This document shows, piece after piece, positions 54,201 to 62,663 of a stretch of DNA of 64,000 nucleotides (positions are counted from its first letter, which is position 1; the number at the start of each line of letters is the position of its first letter). The stretch spans positions 1 through 64,000 of the forward strand of contig CAZEIH010000014.1 of assembly GCA_964512095.1 (NCBI GenBank), read 5' to 3'. A model generated the notes under the pieces. That model was not told the origin of the DNA. It was given only the letters and a program-made list of their open reading frames with translations, and ran no database searches. The DNA comes from DTU013 sp964512095 (GTDB lineage: Bacteria > Bacillota > Clostridia > Acetivibrionales > DTU013). The position numbers and the translations under genes were made by a program.

Positions 54201-54836
54201 TCATAATATGTGTGAAATAATATATAAAACAATCAAGTGACCAGGGTAAAATCCATATCGAAGCAGCTTGTTTGTTTTAAAGTCCTTGTATTTAAGGAAC
54301 ATGATCAGAATAGTGGAGAGAGCTGCCACGATCTGAACAGGATGAATACTGAACATTATTATATACAGCAGAGCCAATATACCTTGAATGATAACAATAA
54401 TATCTTTATCACCGAATATATAAAACGCTAATATAACCAATACTCCGTAGATACCATAGTCAAAGTTTGCTATCTGTGATACTACTAGAACGCTTATTAT
54501 GGCCGGAATTTTGAAGAAATATTTCAATTTTGAATCATAGATTTCTAGGCAGATAAGTCCGGCCAGTAAGGTAAAACACACATTCAGATTGTTTCTATCA
54601 ATTACTAAGTAATAGGGTAGTTGTGATAAAACAGCAATCAATAATAATCTTAAGGCATAATGTTTAAAGCTCCTGGTAACCTTGTAACCTCTGGTTATAC
54701 CCCAACAGAACAGAGGGAATGATAACCGACCTATTGCTATTAGAAGCATGTTGTCCGGAAAGAAAACTTTGCCTGTATGGTCTATCAGCATAAAAACAGA
54801 AGCTAATAAGAAAATCATAAATACCTCATATTTCAC
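54201..54836 (-). CDS. TraX-family membrane protein
   Basis: 211 residues, mostly hydrophobic, with the TraX pattern: MLIDHTGKVFFPDN near 16, IGRLSFPLFCWGITRGY near 35, ALRLLLIAVLSQLPYYL near 65, NVCFTLLAGL near 85 and a C-terminal YPGHL. TraX of F acetylates pilin; relatives are common on Gram-positive elements, with less clear roles. It overlaps the double-RHH gene by 11 bases. Confidence 0.8.
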   Translation of the reverse strand: MKYEVFMIFLLASVFMLIDHTGKVFFPDNMLLIAIGRLSFPLFCWGITRGYKVTRSFKHYALRLLLIAVLSQLPYYLVIDRNNLNVCFTLLAGLICLEIYDSKLKYFFKIPAIISVLVVSQIANFDYGIYGVLVILAFYIFGDKDIIVIIQGILALLYIIMFSIHPVQIVAALSTILIMFLKYKDFKTNKLLRYGFYPGHLIVLYIISHIL

Positions 54837-55173
54837 AAGGTGGTCTTATGTCTATTGATATCTCTGCATATAAGGAGAATAGGCGCATATACTTGCCTGA
54901 GTGCATACCCAATTTTGCAGCTATGTTTTTTATACTTAAATATTCTTCACTGGTAACCCTCATTTGCAATGTATTAATTCTATTTGCTCCATATCCGTTT
55001 TCGACAAGTAACTCAAGGTCTGCTTTATTGATATTTCCATGGAGACAGACCAGACGCATATATTCACTTATTGCAAGCCCATAACGAGCTGCTTTGCTAG
55101 TAATAATTTTGTTTTCCTCTTCGGATACTCTCATTTGTAGCGTTTGCCTTGTTGCGCCAACATTCTCTGACAT
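54826..55173 (-). CDS. Double ribbon-helix-helix (MobC-like) protein
   Basis: 115 residues made of two similar halves: TLQMRVSEEENKIITSKAAR with SEYMRLVCLHG, and TLQMRVTSEEYLSIKNIAAK with GKYMRLFSLYA. Each half resembles the RHH part of MobC-type relaxosome proteins, so one chain could form a complete RHH dimer. Its promoter shares a 22-base box with that of the cysteine-rich gene upstream. Confidence 0.65.
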   Translation of the reverse strand: MSENVGATRQTLQMRVSEEENKIITSKAARYGLAISEYMRLVCLHGNINKADLELLVENGYGANRINTLQMRVTSEEYLSIKNIAAKLGMHSGKYMRLFSLYAEISIDIRPPCEI

Positions 55174-55221
55174 TCTGATACCTCCGTAATGGTTATTCTC
55201 TTTATAAAAATTATAATATCA

Positions 55222-55243
55222 AAATGTACTACAAACATCAAAC
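55222..55243 (-). promoter_or_regulatory. Promoter box of the double-RHH gene
   Basis: The 22-base stretch here differs from that at 58648-58669 at three positions. On the minus strand it includes TTGATG as -35 with a TATTAT -10 after 17 bases and the shared motif AGTACATTT in the spacer. Matching boxes suggest one regulator for both genes, the double-RHH protein being a candidate. Confidence 0.5.
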
Positions 55244-55244
55244 A

Positions 55245-58200
55245 TCATAACTCCGATATGTCCGCGCCAACTTTTTCTGTGAGTTCATTTGATTGCTTCA
55301 ACGATGCTTCGAGATCCTTTATTTTTTTCTCTGCAGTTGCAATTCTCGATATCAGCTCATTGCTGCCATCATCAATTAGTATCACATATTGCTGCTTAAC
55401 TGCTTGTCTATCTTTTTCTATTCTTAGGTTTTCTACATCGATTAAAAGAGCAGATATTTGATCTATACAGCGGTACCTGAGCATAGCAATTTCATTTTCA
55501 TTGTAATACTCTGTTTTGATATCCTTTATTGTTTCAAGTGCATGCGCGATACATGAGCATACAATGTTTACTTTGTTATCGATCTCTTTTACTGTCTTGG
55601 GATCGAGAATGCTCACGCTTTCTGTGTGCGTCACATCTTCTATGTCCTTATCGTCTGCAGGGTAGGGGAGAGCTGTAGTTATTTCAACATAGCTGCTATT
55701 ACTAGGTACAGTTTTGTAATCCGTAATGTCTATTATGTTTTCATCTGAAGGATCTACCGTGAATGAACTGGACTTTTTATTTTCCAACCGGTTGGAATCC
55801 TTGAGCCTTTTCATATCTCTTTTCGACATATCCGGATTTACTTGCGAAATTTCAACCTCAGTCATAGTAGCCATTTCAAGGCATTGAACGTAATTGTATT
55901 TACTGTACTCCGAAGCCAGGCGTTTAGTATCAGGATCACCGAACTTCTCTGCAACTTTTATAAGGTTATAGCATGTGCTTTTTTTCATATTAAGTTCAGC
56001 TTCGACACAATCAACCAAACTGTCATATCCCTTAGCCTTAAAAAGCTTGTTATCACGCAGATTTACTAGAGTGAAGCCAATTTCTACGTAGTTACCTACA
56101 ATATCCTCAGATTTTTTCCTGATAAATTGCAAGTGACTGTCCAGGGCAATATCCGGTTCAGGATTATCAAAATCTACTGGGATGCCTTTACCCGGCTCAG
56201 TGATCGGTACGTTATAACGAAGCTTCAGAAGTCCATATGGGACTAGATCTTTACAATGAGAACAGAAGCTATCACACGGCAGTGCACAGTTATAGCAGCA
56301 GTATTCTTTATTTATTGCACAATTACGAGTAGCTGCAGGGCATTCTAATTTTGCATAGTAGCAGTCCCGGATCTCCTTAAGGTATTTGACCCTCAGATTT
56401 GAAAGGTGCTTGCATTCGCCGCTATTTATATCTTTGATAAAATATTGCATTGCCTCACCGCTAACGCCAATAAGACCGCATTTGTTCTTCATATTGTTTA
56501 CACAATCCCTTGTGCAATGGTTTTGATCAATTACTTCTTCAGTAATTTCATTATTACTTTCATCACATTCGCCCTGGCTCTGATCCTGATCTTCAGCTTC
56601 CTTGCGGCCGGCTTTGAATAAGGAGCTGAACTTCTGGCATTCAGTGCAGCCGTTTTCACTAATACAGTATTTGTTAAACCATGCCATCCTGTCTTTGTTT
56701 GTACCGAATTCACGGGAGTAATCCTTGCAGTTGATAAGCCAGGGTTCCAGAGCATCATTACTTGCAAATCCTAATGAAATATACTCTGTACATTTTGCCT
56801 TTACCATAAATTCATCTCCCATATCCTTAAAATTCTTACAAGCCTTTATTGCCGGCAATGTAGTCCCGGTATTTCCTGTTGCATAGATACGATTACACAC
56901 ATATAAATTACTATTACCCATACGCTTGTCGGAACGATCCCCAAAGAAAGCACAGTCAGCACAGGTTTTATCTTTAATACTGTTCATAGCATTATAATAC
57001 CGGCAAAACTTACGATCATTAAATTTATCCCCAGTACCGATGCATATTCCAGAACAGCTCTTAGCTTCGCTTTTACTACCATAAGACAAGCATCTTGGGT
57101 GAAGACTGTCAGGTATCGCTTCACAGTCAGTATAATGCTTGCCTGAAATCCCGTCCTTCTTAATACCTTTAAAATACGGACACGCTTTATTCCCACTGTC
57201 ATCGGCCTTTTGAGTGTAAGCTATACAGCCTTCGTCTTTGTCTGTAAAGGTGGAGCCCGGCACGCATCCAAAATCATCACTAGCACAAGTTTTACACATA
57301 TCGGGTTGGGACTCGCGCGGATCACTATGCTTGTAATTCGAACAAGCTTCACTGTCGGCCGGAAAATAAAAATCTGCTCCTACACGATGTGCTGCATTCT
57401 TACATTTGAACGGCATAGGATGCATTATGGCATTATCAGCTCTAAAACAATAATCACATGTAATACATTTATTTCTATCAGTTACGGCACCGGCCTTAAG
57501 GACCTGCGCATTACGGTTAAACCACTGGCATACTGTTTCAGGATTAAAAAGTTCCTTGTCTTCCTTCCACAGTTGGCAATATCCGTGCGTACTGCCGTCA
57601 TGGTTTATCAAACCTCCGTAGTGCGTATTATTGCAACAGAAGGCGCATTTTCTATAATCTTGTATGTATTTAACCGTGCTTGTGATTTCCTCCTGATACA
57701 TTTTTACATAACAGTCGCACTTATGAAAATTACCTTCACACACATTTTTGAGGTATTTATTCAAGTCGGATCGTGAATTAAATTCATGTTTTCCTCTTAA
57801 GCTTGCATAAATGGTACACTGGATGTCCTTTGTTCCAATTGATGACAAATAGGGGCACCTGGGGAAATAAATTTCGCCATCCTGAGATTGTACTACCTCT
57901 GCAGCCGGAGCATTATTGTCTAGTTTCTTGAGCTTATTTATAGCAGACTGTAAAGCAACGATCCTGCTTTTATGTCCGGTTATTCCATCATTTACAAGCT
58001 TATTGATTCTGTTAAGAGCTTCCTGAAGGGTAGGGAGGGATGCTCTGCCGGCAACGCTCTTCCAGTTCGGGTCACCGACCGGAACAGTAGTAAGCCAGCT
58101 GATGTCTTCTGCATTGAAAGATCCATCAACCTCTATTGCTTCATTACCGGCAGAGAAGTTGTATTTTTTATCAACGAAAAATTTATTGATTATGGCTTGT

Positions 58201-58604
58201 TTAGCCGCTATGCCTTTTTTGTTCTGTTCAAAAGCCAGCACCAGAGTTTTTCTGCAATCCTCTCTGTCTATTGACAAAAAACTGTCGCCGCTTTTGCTTG
58301 TACATCCCGGTAACTCTTTTGCATAATTACCGATCGTTTTAAATACATCCATATCTAGCCCTATAATGTCAAGAGTGGTAGAGTTATTTTCATCAGATGT
58401 TGAATAAGTTACTGTATGATTAGGCTTTTTACTGCCCGCCTGACAATACTTTATTGATACACTCACACCTTTTCTGTATGTGCTTCCGGATTCGATATAA
58501 ACACAACCTTTGCAGCTGTCTTGGAGATCTTCATTTCTTGTGCATGCTGCAGTACTGGATTTTTTAATTTCTTTACCGCACTTACAGTAAAATGTCTTGC
58601 TCAT
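55245..58604 (-). CDS. Giant cysteine-rich protein with many zinc-ribbon-like clusters
   Basis: 1119 residues, with roughly sixty cysteines spread over the first 800 in C-x-x-C and C-x(n)-C clusters (CKCGKEI, CAFCCNNTHYGG, CITCDYCFRAD, CPAATRNCAINKEYCCYNC). The repeats are of similar form, about 50 residues each, and probably bind many zinc ions. The last 300 residues differ: residues about 840-930 (YVEIGFTLVNLRDNKLFK, KKSTCYNLIKVAEKFGD) look like the helix-turn-helix-like DUF3102 type, and the end is a coiled coil. Strong promoter TTGACA-18-TATAAT upstream. A nucleic-acid-binding scaffold is possible; function unknown. Confidence 0.55.
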   Translation of the reverse strand: MSKTFYCKCGKEIKKSSTAACTRNEDLQDSCKGCVYIESGSTYRKGVSVSIKYCQAGSKKPNHTVTYSTSDENNSTTLDIIGLDMDVFKTIGNYAKELPGCTSKSGDSFLSIDREDCRKTLVLAFEQNKKGIAAKQAIINKFFVDKKYNFSAGNEAIEVDGSFNAEDISWLTTVPVGDPNWKSVAGRASLPTLQEALNRINKLVNDGITGHKSRIVALQSAINKLKKLDNNAPAAEVVQSQDGEIYFPRCPYLSSIGTKDIQCTIYASLRGKHEFNSRSDLNKYLKNVCEGNFHKCDCYVKMYQEEITSTVKYIQDYRKCAFCCNNTHYGGLINHDGSTHGYCQLWKEDKELFNPETVCQWFNRNAQVLKAGAVTDRNKCITCDYCFRADNAIMHPMPFKCKNAAHRVGADFYFPADSEACSNYKHSDPRESQPDMCKTCASDDFGCVPGSTFTDKDEGCIAYTQKADDSGNKACPYFKGIKKDGISGKHYTDCEAIPDSLHPRCLSYGSKSEAKSCSGICIGTGDKFNDRKFCRYYNAMNSIKDKTCADCAFFGDRSDKRMGNSNLYVCNRIYATGNTGTTLPAIKACKNFKDMGDEFMVKAKCTEYISLGFASNDALEPWLINCKDYSREFGTNKDRMAWFNKYCISENGCTECQKFSSLFKAGRKEAEDQDQSQGECDESNNEITEEVIDQNHCTRDCVNNMKNKCGLIGVSGEAMQYFIKDINSGECKHLSNLRVKYLKEIRDCYYAKLECPAATRNCAINKEYCCYNCALPCDSFCSHCKDLVPYGLLKLRYNVPITEPGKGIPVDFDNPEPDIALDSHLQFIRKKSEDIVGNYVEIGFTLVNLRDNKLFKAKGYDSLVDCVEAELNMKKSTCYNLIKVAEKFGDPDTKRLASEYSKYNYVQCLEMATMTEVEISQVNPDMSKRDMKRLKDSNRLENKKSSSFTVDPSDENIIDITDYKTVPSNSSYVEITTALPYPADDKDIEDVTHTESVSILDPKTVKEIDNKVNIVCSCIAHALETIKDIKTEYYNENEIAMLRYRCIDQISALLIDVENLRIEKDRQAVKQQYVILIDDGSNELISRIATAEKKIKDLEASLKQSNELTEKVGADISEL

Positions 58605-58636
58605 ACAGAACCTCCATATAACTTTGATCTAATAAG

Positions 58637-58669
58637 ATTATATCATAAATGTACTGCAAATGTCAAACT
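58637..58669 (-). promoter_or_regulatory. Strong promoter of the cysteine-rich gene
   Basis: Minus strand TTGACA (58661-58666), 18-base spacer, TATAAT (58637-58642), overlapped by the shared 22-base box at 58648-58669. This is one of the best consensus promoters in the window. Confidence 0.72.
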
Positions 58670-58745
58670 CAAAAGTTATAAGGAGTAGGGGAGAGGAGTA
58701 CAATAAAAAGCCAGCCTGTGAGTACTGACTTAATCTTAAGAACTT

Positions 58746-58985
58746 TTATATGGAAAAGCCATCTGATATAGGAAGAGAGGAAATTAGGAGCTTGAATTCT
58801 TCGTTGTCCAGCATCTTGATTTTGCTGATAGTGTCCGAAGCACATTGTACAAGTTCTGGATCATCGGTATTGGACCTGGCATCCTCAAGCCGTTTAATGG
58901 TTACGACCTTATCAGTATCGTTACAGGAAGGACCTTCAAAAAAACTATTGAGCAATTCAGATTCAAAATAATTGAATTTTACCAT
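58746..58985 (-). CDS. Small protein resembling transposon-transfer assisting proteins
   Basis: 79 residues: ELLNSFFEGPSCNDTD, VTIKRLEDARSNTDDPELV, CASDTISKIKMLDNEEFKLL. The layout (short N-terminal helix, R/L-rich middle, TISKI-L-DEEF end) resembles the small transposon-transfer assisting proteins of clostridial conjugative transposons, but similarity is weak. It follows the RadC-type operon on the same strand orientation with a good RBS. Confidence 0.45.
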   Translation of the reverse strand: MVKFNYFESELLNSFFEGPSCNDTDKVVTIKRLEDARSNTDDPELVQCASDTISKIKMLDNEEFKLLISSLPISDGFSI

Positions 58986-59003
58986 AACGACTCCTTTCGC
59001 ATA

Positions 59004-59933
59004 TCATAATTCATTTTCGTTTACAGCTGCTTTATTACTTGAAGCTTGTTGATTCATATAGCGTAGATTCGCTTGTTTTAATCCATCTACAATAGATTGT
59101 AGCATAGTAAAATCAATAGAGCTATTATTCACGCCGGAAACTTCTAAGTTACTTCCTACAGTCTTATACATAGATTTAATTTCATCTATAGACAAATCTT
59201 TGCCGCACTTTGTATTAAGATCATGGATTGCATGGGCAGTATTTTCACTAATACAGGATATTGCCGGCCAACTGGTTTCATATTGTTGTTTCACGTTTTC
59301 AAATACCGTTGACAATCCCATACTTTGACCTACAAGCATACCGTTTTCGGAAAAAGAATACACATGGTCATTAGCAACTATTATATGATCTAAAAGCTTG
59401 ATGTTGACAGCACTCAATGCATTCATAATTTTTTGTGTCACGTCAACATCTGCAGAGCTTGGATTAAGTGACCCACCTGGATGATTATGTGCGACTATAA
59501 CACCCTTTGCATCATATAGCAAAGCATCTTTAGCTATTTCTCTCGGATAAACAGCTGATTGATCAACCGTGCCAACGTTTTGTACCTTTGTAGCGATGAC
59601 ATTATTGGCATTGTCTAGAAATGCACATATAAGCCTTTCTTTATCTTTCTTGTCAAAAAAGATAGCTTTAAAATAGTTTTTTGAACTGTCCGAACTCCTA
59701 AGCGTATATTGTGAGCTGTAGGACTCCTTAAGAGCATCGTACAATCCAGACAGCTCCTTAAGCTCGCTAATCTTATTTAGCTGTGCCTTCGTAACGTCCA
59801 AAGCTGTAGGATGGTCAAAGATGTTATTTATAGTATTCTCAGTTAGAAATTTATCTATTTTGCTTTTGCTTATGCTTGTGTATTTTGATAAAAGGTCAGA
59901 AAATCTTAAAACATCCAATTTAAATTGATACAT
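59004..59933 (-). CDS. RadC/JAB (MPN+) domain protein with the shared C-terminal domain
   Basis: 309 residues. N-terminal helix-hairpin-helix-like part (FSDLLSKYTSISKSKIDKF), then the JAMM metalloprotease-type motif AHNHPGGSLNPSSADVDVT near residue 155 with an upstream Glu, as in RadC proteins. Residues about 210-309 are the shared domain (YETSWPAISCISENTAHA, GKDLSIDEIKSMYKTVG, LQSIVDGLKQA), ending AAVNENEL. RadC-like JAB proteins are frequent in the leading regions of conjugative elements. Gene order with ArdC fits a protein acting early in the recipient. Confidence 0.82.
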   Translation of the reverse strand: MYQFKLDVLRFSDLLSKYTSISKSKIDKFLTENTINNIFDHPTALDVTKAQLNKISELKELSGLYDALKESYSSQYTLRSSDSSKNYFKAIFFDKKDKERLICAFLDNANNVIATKVQNVGTVDQSAVYPREIAKDALLYDAKGVIVAHNHPGGSLNPSSADVDVTQKIMNALSAVNIKLLDHIIVANDHVYSFSENGMLVGQSMGLSTVFENVKQQYETSWPAISCISENTAHAIHDLNTKCGKDLSIDEIKSMYKTVGSNLEVSGVNNSSIDFTMLQSIVDGLKQANLRYMNQQASSNKAAVNENEL

Positions 59934-59938
59934 TTTTA

Positions 59939-60214
59939 TTAGTCTCCCATGCTATGCAATATATCGCTGATTTCTATTAACAATGCGGCTTGATCCTCTT
60001 CCAAACCTATTGAGTGCGGATTATTAAGAACAGTCTCAATTCCGAATGTAGAAATTAAAATTGAGAGCATGTTTTTATCAATACCTGTATGGCAGCTTAT
60101 CATAGTAGATATCTTGTCTATATCACTAAGTTTCTTCGCGGCGGCTGCATCATCAGAATGTACGCCATGAGAGCAATCATTTTTCATTGTAACGTCTTTT
60201 TGTTTATCCGTCAT
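59939..60214 (-). CDS. Small HhH-like protein related to the RadC N-terminus
   Basis: 91 residues. The last 55 (MISCHTGIDKNMLSILISTF, AALLIEISDILHSMGD) resemble the N-terminal helical part of the RadC-type protein encoded next. No tail domain. It overlaps the ArdC-like gene stop by 4 bases and may be a partner of the RadC-type protein. Confidence 0.45.
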   Translation of the reverse strand: MTDKQKDVTMKNDCSHGVHSDDAAAAKKLSDIDKISTMISCHTGIDKNMLSILISTFGIETVLNNPHSIGLEEDQAALLIEISDILHSMGD

Positions 60215-61422
60215 AAGGAGGCCTCCATAGTAACACTTATTACCTTGCTTTGTTTTGCTATATCCTGTTTACCTTTCAGCTGTGCTTGTTTGATGTCATC
60301 CACTATATCCTTTAGAACCTTAAACTCCTGAAGGTCAGATTTGTCGTTACCTATATCTACTTGCTTGCCCATGGACTTATACAGGTTTTTAATATCCTTG
60401 ATGGATAATTCCGAACCATTTGATTCGTTCAGATTATCTATAAGTCCAGCTGATCTCTCTGATATATGTTTTATGGCCGGGAATTCACTTTTATAAATGT
60501 TAATGATTTTATCTAATATATTATTCGCTACAACTGCGTTCTGTTTTCCGGCCTCAATACTTTTAATGTAATTTGGCACATCGATCCCCAATGTATTTTC
60601 AAGTTCATTGATTATTTTATTCGCTGTCTTCTGAATGAGGTCGAATGACTGTTTGAGTTCCTTCAGCTCCTTGCCGCTGCTCCAGGCCGCAAGGTATTCA
60701 AAGCTGTACTGGCTTGTATCAATGCCAAACCTATTAGCAACTACAAACGCAACACTTTCAGCCTGTACCTCTTTAGTGGCCCTGTCAAGAAGCGCACTCT
60801 CTTTAGAGCTATGTAGCTCTGAATGGGAATACTCATGTATCAGAGTTTTAACGGTCTGATCAGGAGACATGCCGGACTTTATAGCAATAAGACCCTCCAA
60901 TCTGCTATAATAGCCCAATGCTCCATTATCAATATCCTTTTCTACGACCGGAACCTTTGAAATGTTTTTAAGAGCCTTTATTAAATCATTTGCATTATCG
61001 CTGCTGCTGGTGATCTCCTGACACAATTCCGGTAGAGGTTTGCCCTGAGTTTGTTTTACATCGAATACAGTAGCGGTCCTGAAGCGTAACCCTTCAACGT
61101 TAACTCTCTTTATCTCTTCAGCGCCGGTATTTTCATTTTTAACTTTAATATCCTTTTCATACTTATAAGGGCACGGTGCTAGTATTGTAATACCTTTCTC
61201 GCCACGCATGACGTTTCTCTCAAACTTCTTTATCCAGGTCTGATAACCGGCAACCATCGTTGCATCAGGTCTTTGTAAAAATATCAGCATGGCATTGTTG
61301 AAGCTGTAAGAATGAAAGCTTGACTGCATCTTCAGAAAGGCCTTGTATTTCTCGCTGTCCATAGTATTTATAATGCCTTGTTCTAACTGTTCCATAACCT
61401 CAACAATTTTATCTTCGGCCAC
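60211..61422 (-). CDS. ArdC-like antirestriction metalloprotease with the shared C-terminal domain
   Basis: About 403 residues from the GTG at 61422, which has AAGGAGG 8 bases upstream; the TTG at 61461 is less likely. ArdC-type N-terminal ssDNA-binding domain (SSFHSYSFNNAMLIFLQRP, GYQTWIKKFERNVMRGEKG) and zinc metallopeptidase motif TLIHEYSHSELH with a following Glu region (VQAESVAFVVANRFG). Residues about 300-403 are the shared domain (YKSEFPAIKHISERSAG, LSIKDIKNLYKSMGKQ, LKDIVDDIKQAQ), ending TMEASL. ArdC proteins protect incoming single strands from restriction and are known to travel to the recipient. TTGACA-17-TACATT lies upstream (61503-61531). Confidence 0.85.
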   Translation of the reverse strand: MAEDKIVEVMEQLEQGIINTMDSEKYKAFLKMQSSFHSYSFNNAMLIFLQRPDATMVAGYQTWIKKFERNVMRGEKGITILAPCPYKYEKDIKVKNENTGAEEIKRVNVEGLRFRTATVFDVKQTQGKPLPELCQEITSSSDNANDLIKALKNISKVPVVEKDIDNGALGYYSRLEGLIAIKSGMSPDQTVKTLIHEYSHSELHSSKESALLDRATKEVQAESVAFVVANRFGIDTSQYSFEYLAAWSSGKELKELKQSFDLIQKTANKIINELENTLGIDVPNYIKSIEAGKQNAVVANNILDKIINIYKSEFPAIKHISERSAGLIDNLNESNGSELSIKDIKNLYKSMGKQVDIGNDKSDLQEFKVLKDIVDDIKQAQLKGKQDIAKQSKVISVTMEASL

Positions 61423-61814
61423 GATATCAGCCTCCTTGATATGTAATATATCACCAGGCAAAAGGGAAATAAGCTTAAAATATTGGAAATATTTATATTA
61501 AAAATGTACCATAATGAACATTTGATGTCAACGCTAAAAGGCTGTGTACAATACTCCTGCGTGGGAAATACGGAATTGATTTTTATTACGAAATAGAATA
61601 AAATGTATAGTGCTGAGAATAGTAAGAAGCTTGAGGACGGAAGGAACCGTCACCCCTTTACGTCACAGACCCCCTATCACCAGGAATCATAGCCTTTAAT
61701 CATCATGCATCGTAAAGGCCGGAGATGCAGGAATTAACCGCCCTGCCAAGCTTTTTACAGATTAAACATGAACGGTCACAAAACCGTATAATTTTGTATC
61801 CGGAAGTGGAGAAT

Positions 61815-62108
61815 ATGATATTTGGATTTGACCCGAATGAAGCCGAAAGAATGTTAAAGGAAAAAGTGCCATACTCAAAGGTAATTATTGAAGTAACAGC
61901 ACTTTGGAAGAAAACCGGGGAAATAGTACCTTTGTCGTTAATATGGAATGACAGAGAATACAGGATAGAAAAAATACTCGAAAGCAGAAAAGGTAAAAGC
62001 CTGAAAGTTCAGGCCACCGGTTACAGGTACCGGTGCCAGGTCGGAGAAAAGATCTTCAACTTGTATTACGACAATACAAACTGGTTTATAGAAAAAGCAA
62101 AGTTTTAA
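61815..62108 (+). CDS. Small hypothetical protein on the plus strand
   Basis: 97 residues from the ATG at 61815 (MIFGFDPNEAERMLKEK), preceded by CGGAAGTGGAG; the ATG at 61725 has a poor RBS. Beta-rich C-terminal half (SLIWNDREYRIEKILES, FNLYYDNTNWFIEK) similar in style to DUF6504-type proteins. Converges with the next gene, with 4 bases overlap. Function unknown. Confidence 0.55.
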   Translation: MIFGFDPNEAERMLKEKVPYSKVIIEVTALWKKTGEIVPLSLIWNDREYRIEKILESRKGKSLKVQATGYRYRCQVGEKIFNLYYDNTNWFIEKAKF

Positions 62109-62602
62109 CGATTTGAAATCACCTTGATTTTGCTCATGAAATCACGGAGCCAACAAAACCATTCCTTATCAGATGCAGATAGTGGAACAAAACCATTAGT
62201 AGCAGCCTCAAGTCTATACTCCTTCAGCTCACCGCTTAACCGCGCCCGGAGCAAGTAGAACCAACAAGGGTCATACAGTATGCTAAGCTTATCGGCCCAA
62301 CAAAGCTTTGACGGTATTGCCCACGAAAGATTAGCATAACTGCGTGAGTGATATAAACACAATTCATATTGTTTTCGGCCAAACATTTTCAAAGCGATAT
62401 TGGCACCTCTGATCGGATGAAGTACCCCTTCGGCACCATTCATATCATTTTTATTCCAATAGCCGAAATCATGCACAAAAATACAGAATACTTCTTCAAA
62501 GGACGGTTTCCCATAGAGCTTTATCCATGCCGCTATAACCGTTATGGGATGCCAGACGAATTGATGAACACCAAATAGTAAGCTTCTAGTACCTATTTTC
62601 AT
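62105..62602 (-). CDS. HD-like hypothetical protein
   Basis: 165 residues. Spaced histidines and aspartates in HQFVWHPITVIAAW, FVHDFGYWN, GVLHPIRGANIAL, CLYHSRSYA and WADKLSILYDP give an HD-domain-like pattern. Substrate unknown. No membrane segment. Lies between the plus-strand gene and the DUF4942 gene, near the right end of the element region. Confidence 0.5.
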   Translation of the reverse strand: MKIGTRSLLFGVHQFVWHPITVIAAWIKLYGKPSFEEVFCIFVHDFGYWNKNDMNGAEGVLHPIRGANIALKMFGRKQYELCLYHSRSYANLSWAIPSKLCWADKLSILYDPCWFYLLRARLSGELKEYRLEAATNGFVPLSASDKEWFCWLRDFMSKIKVISNR

Positions 62603-62663
62603 AGATCCTCCTGCTGCAGCTGATCTATTGACCAGCTGCGCATATAATTAGATTTTGATAACT

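Noticed and set aside
4006..62500. Avoidance of CTGCAG because of the PstI-like enzyme
   Set aside because: CTGCAG occurs several times (for example near 14268, 26529 and 37549), and I cannot test for depletion by eye.
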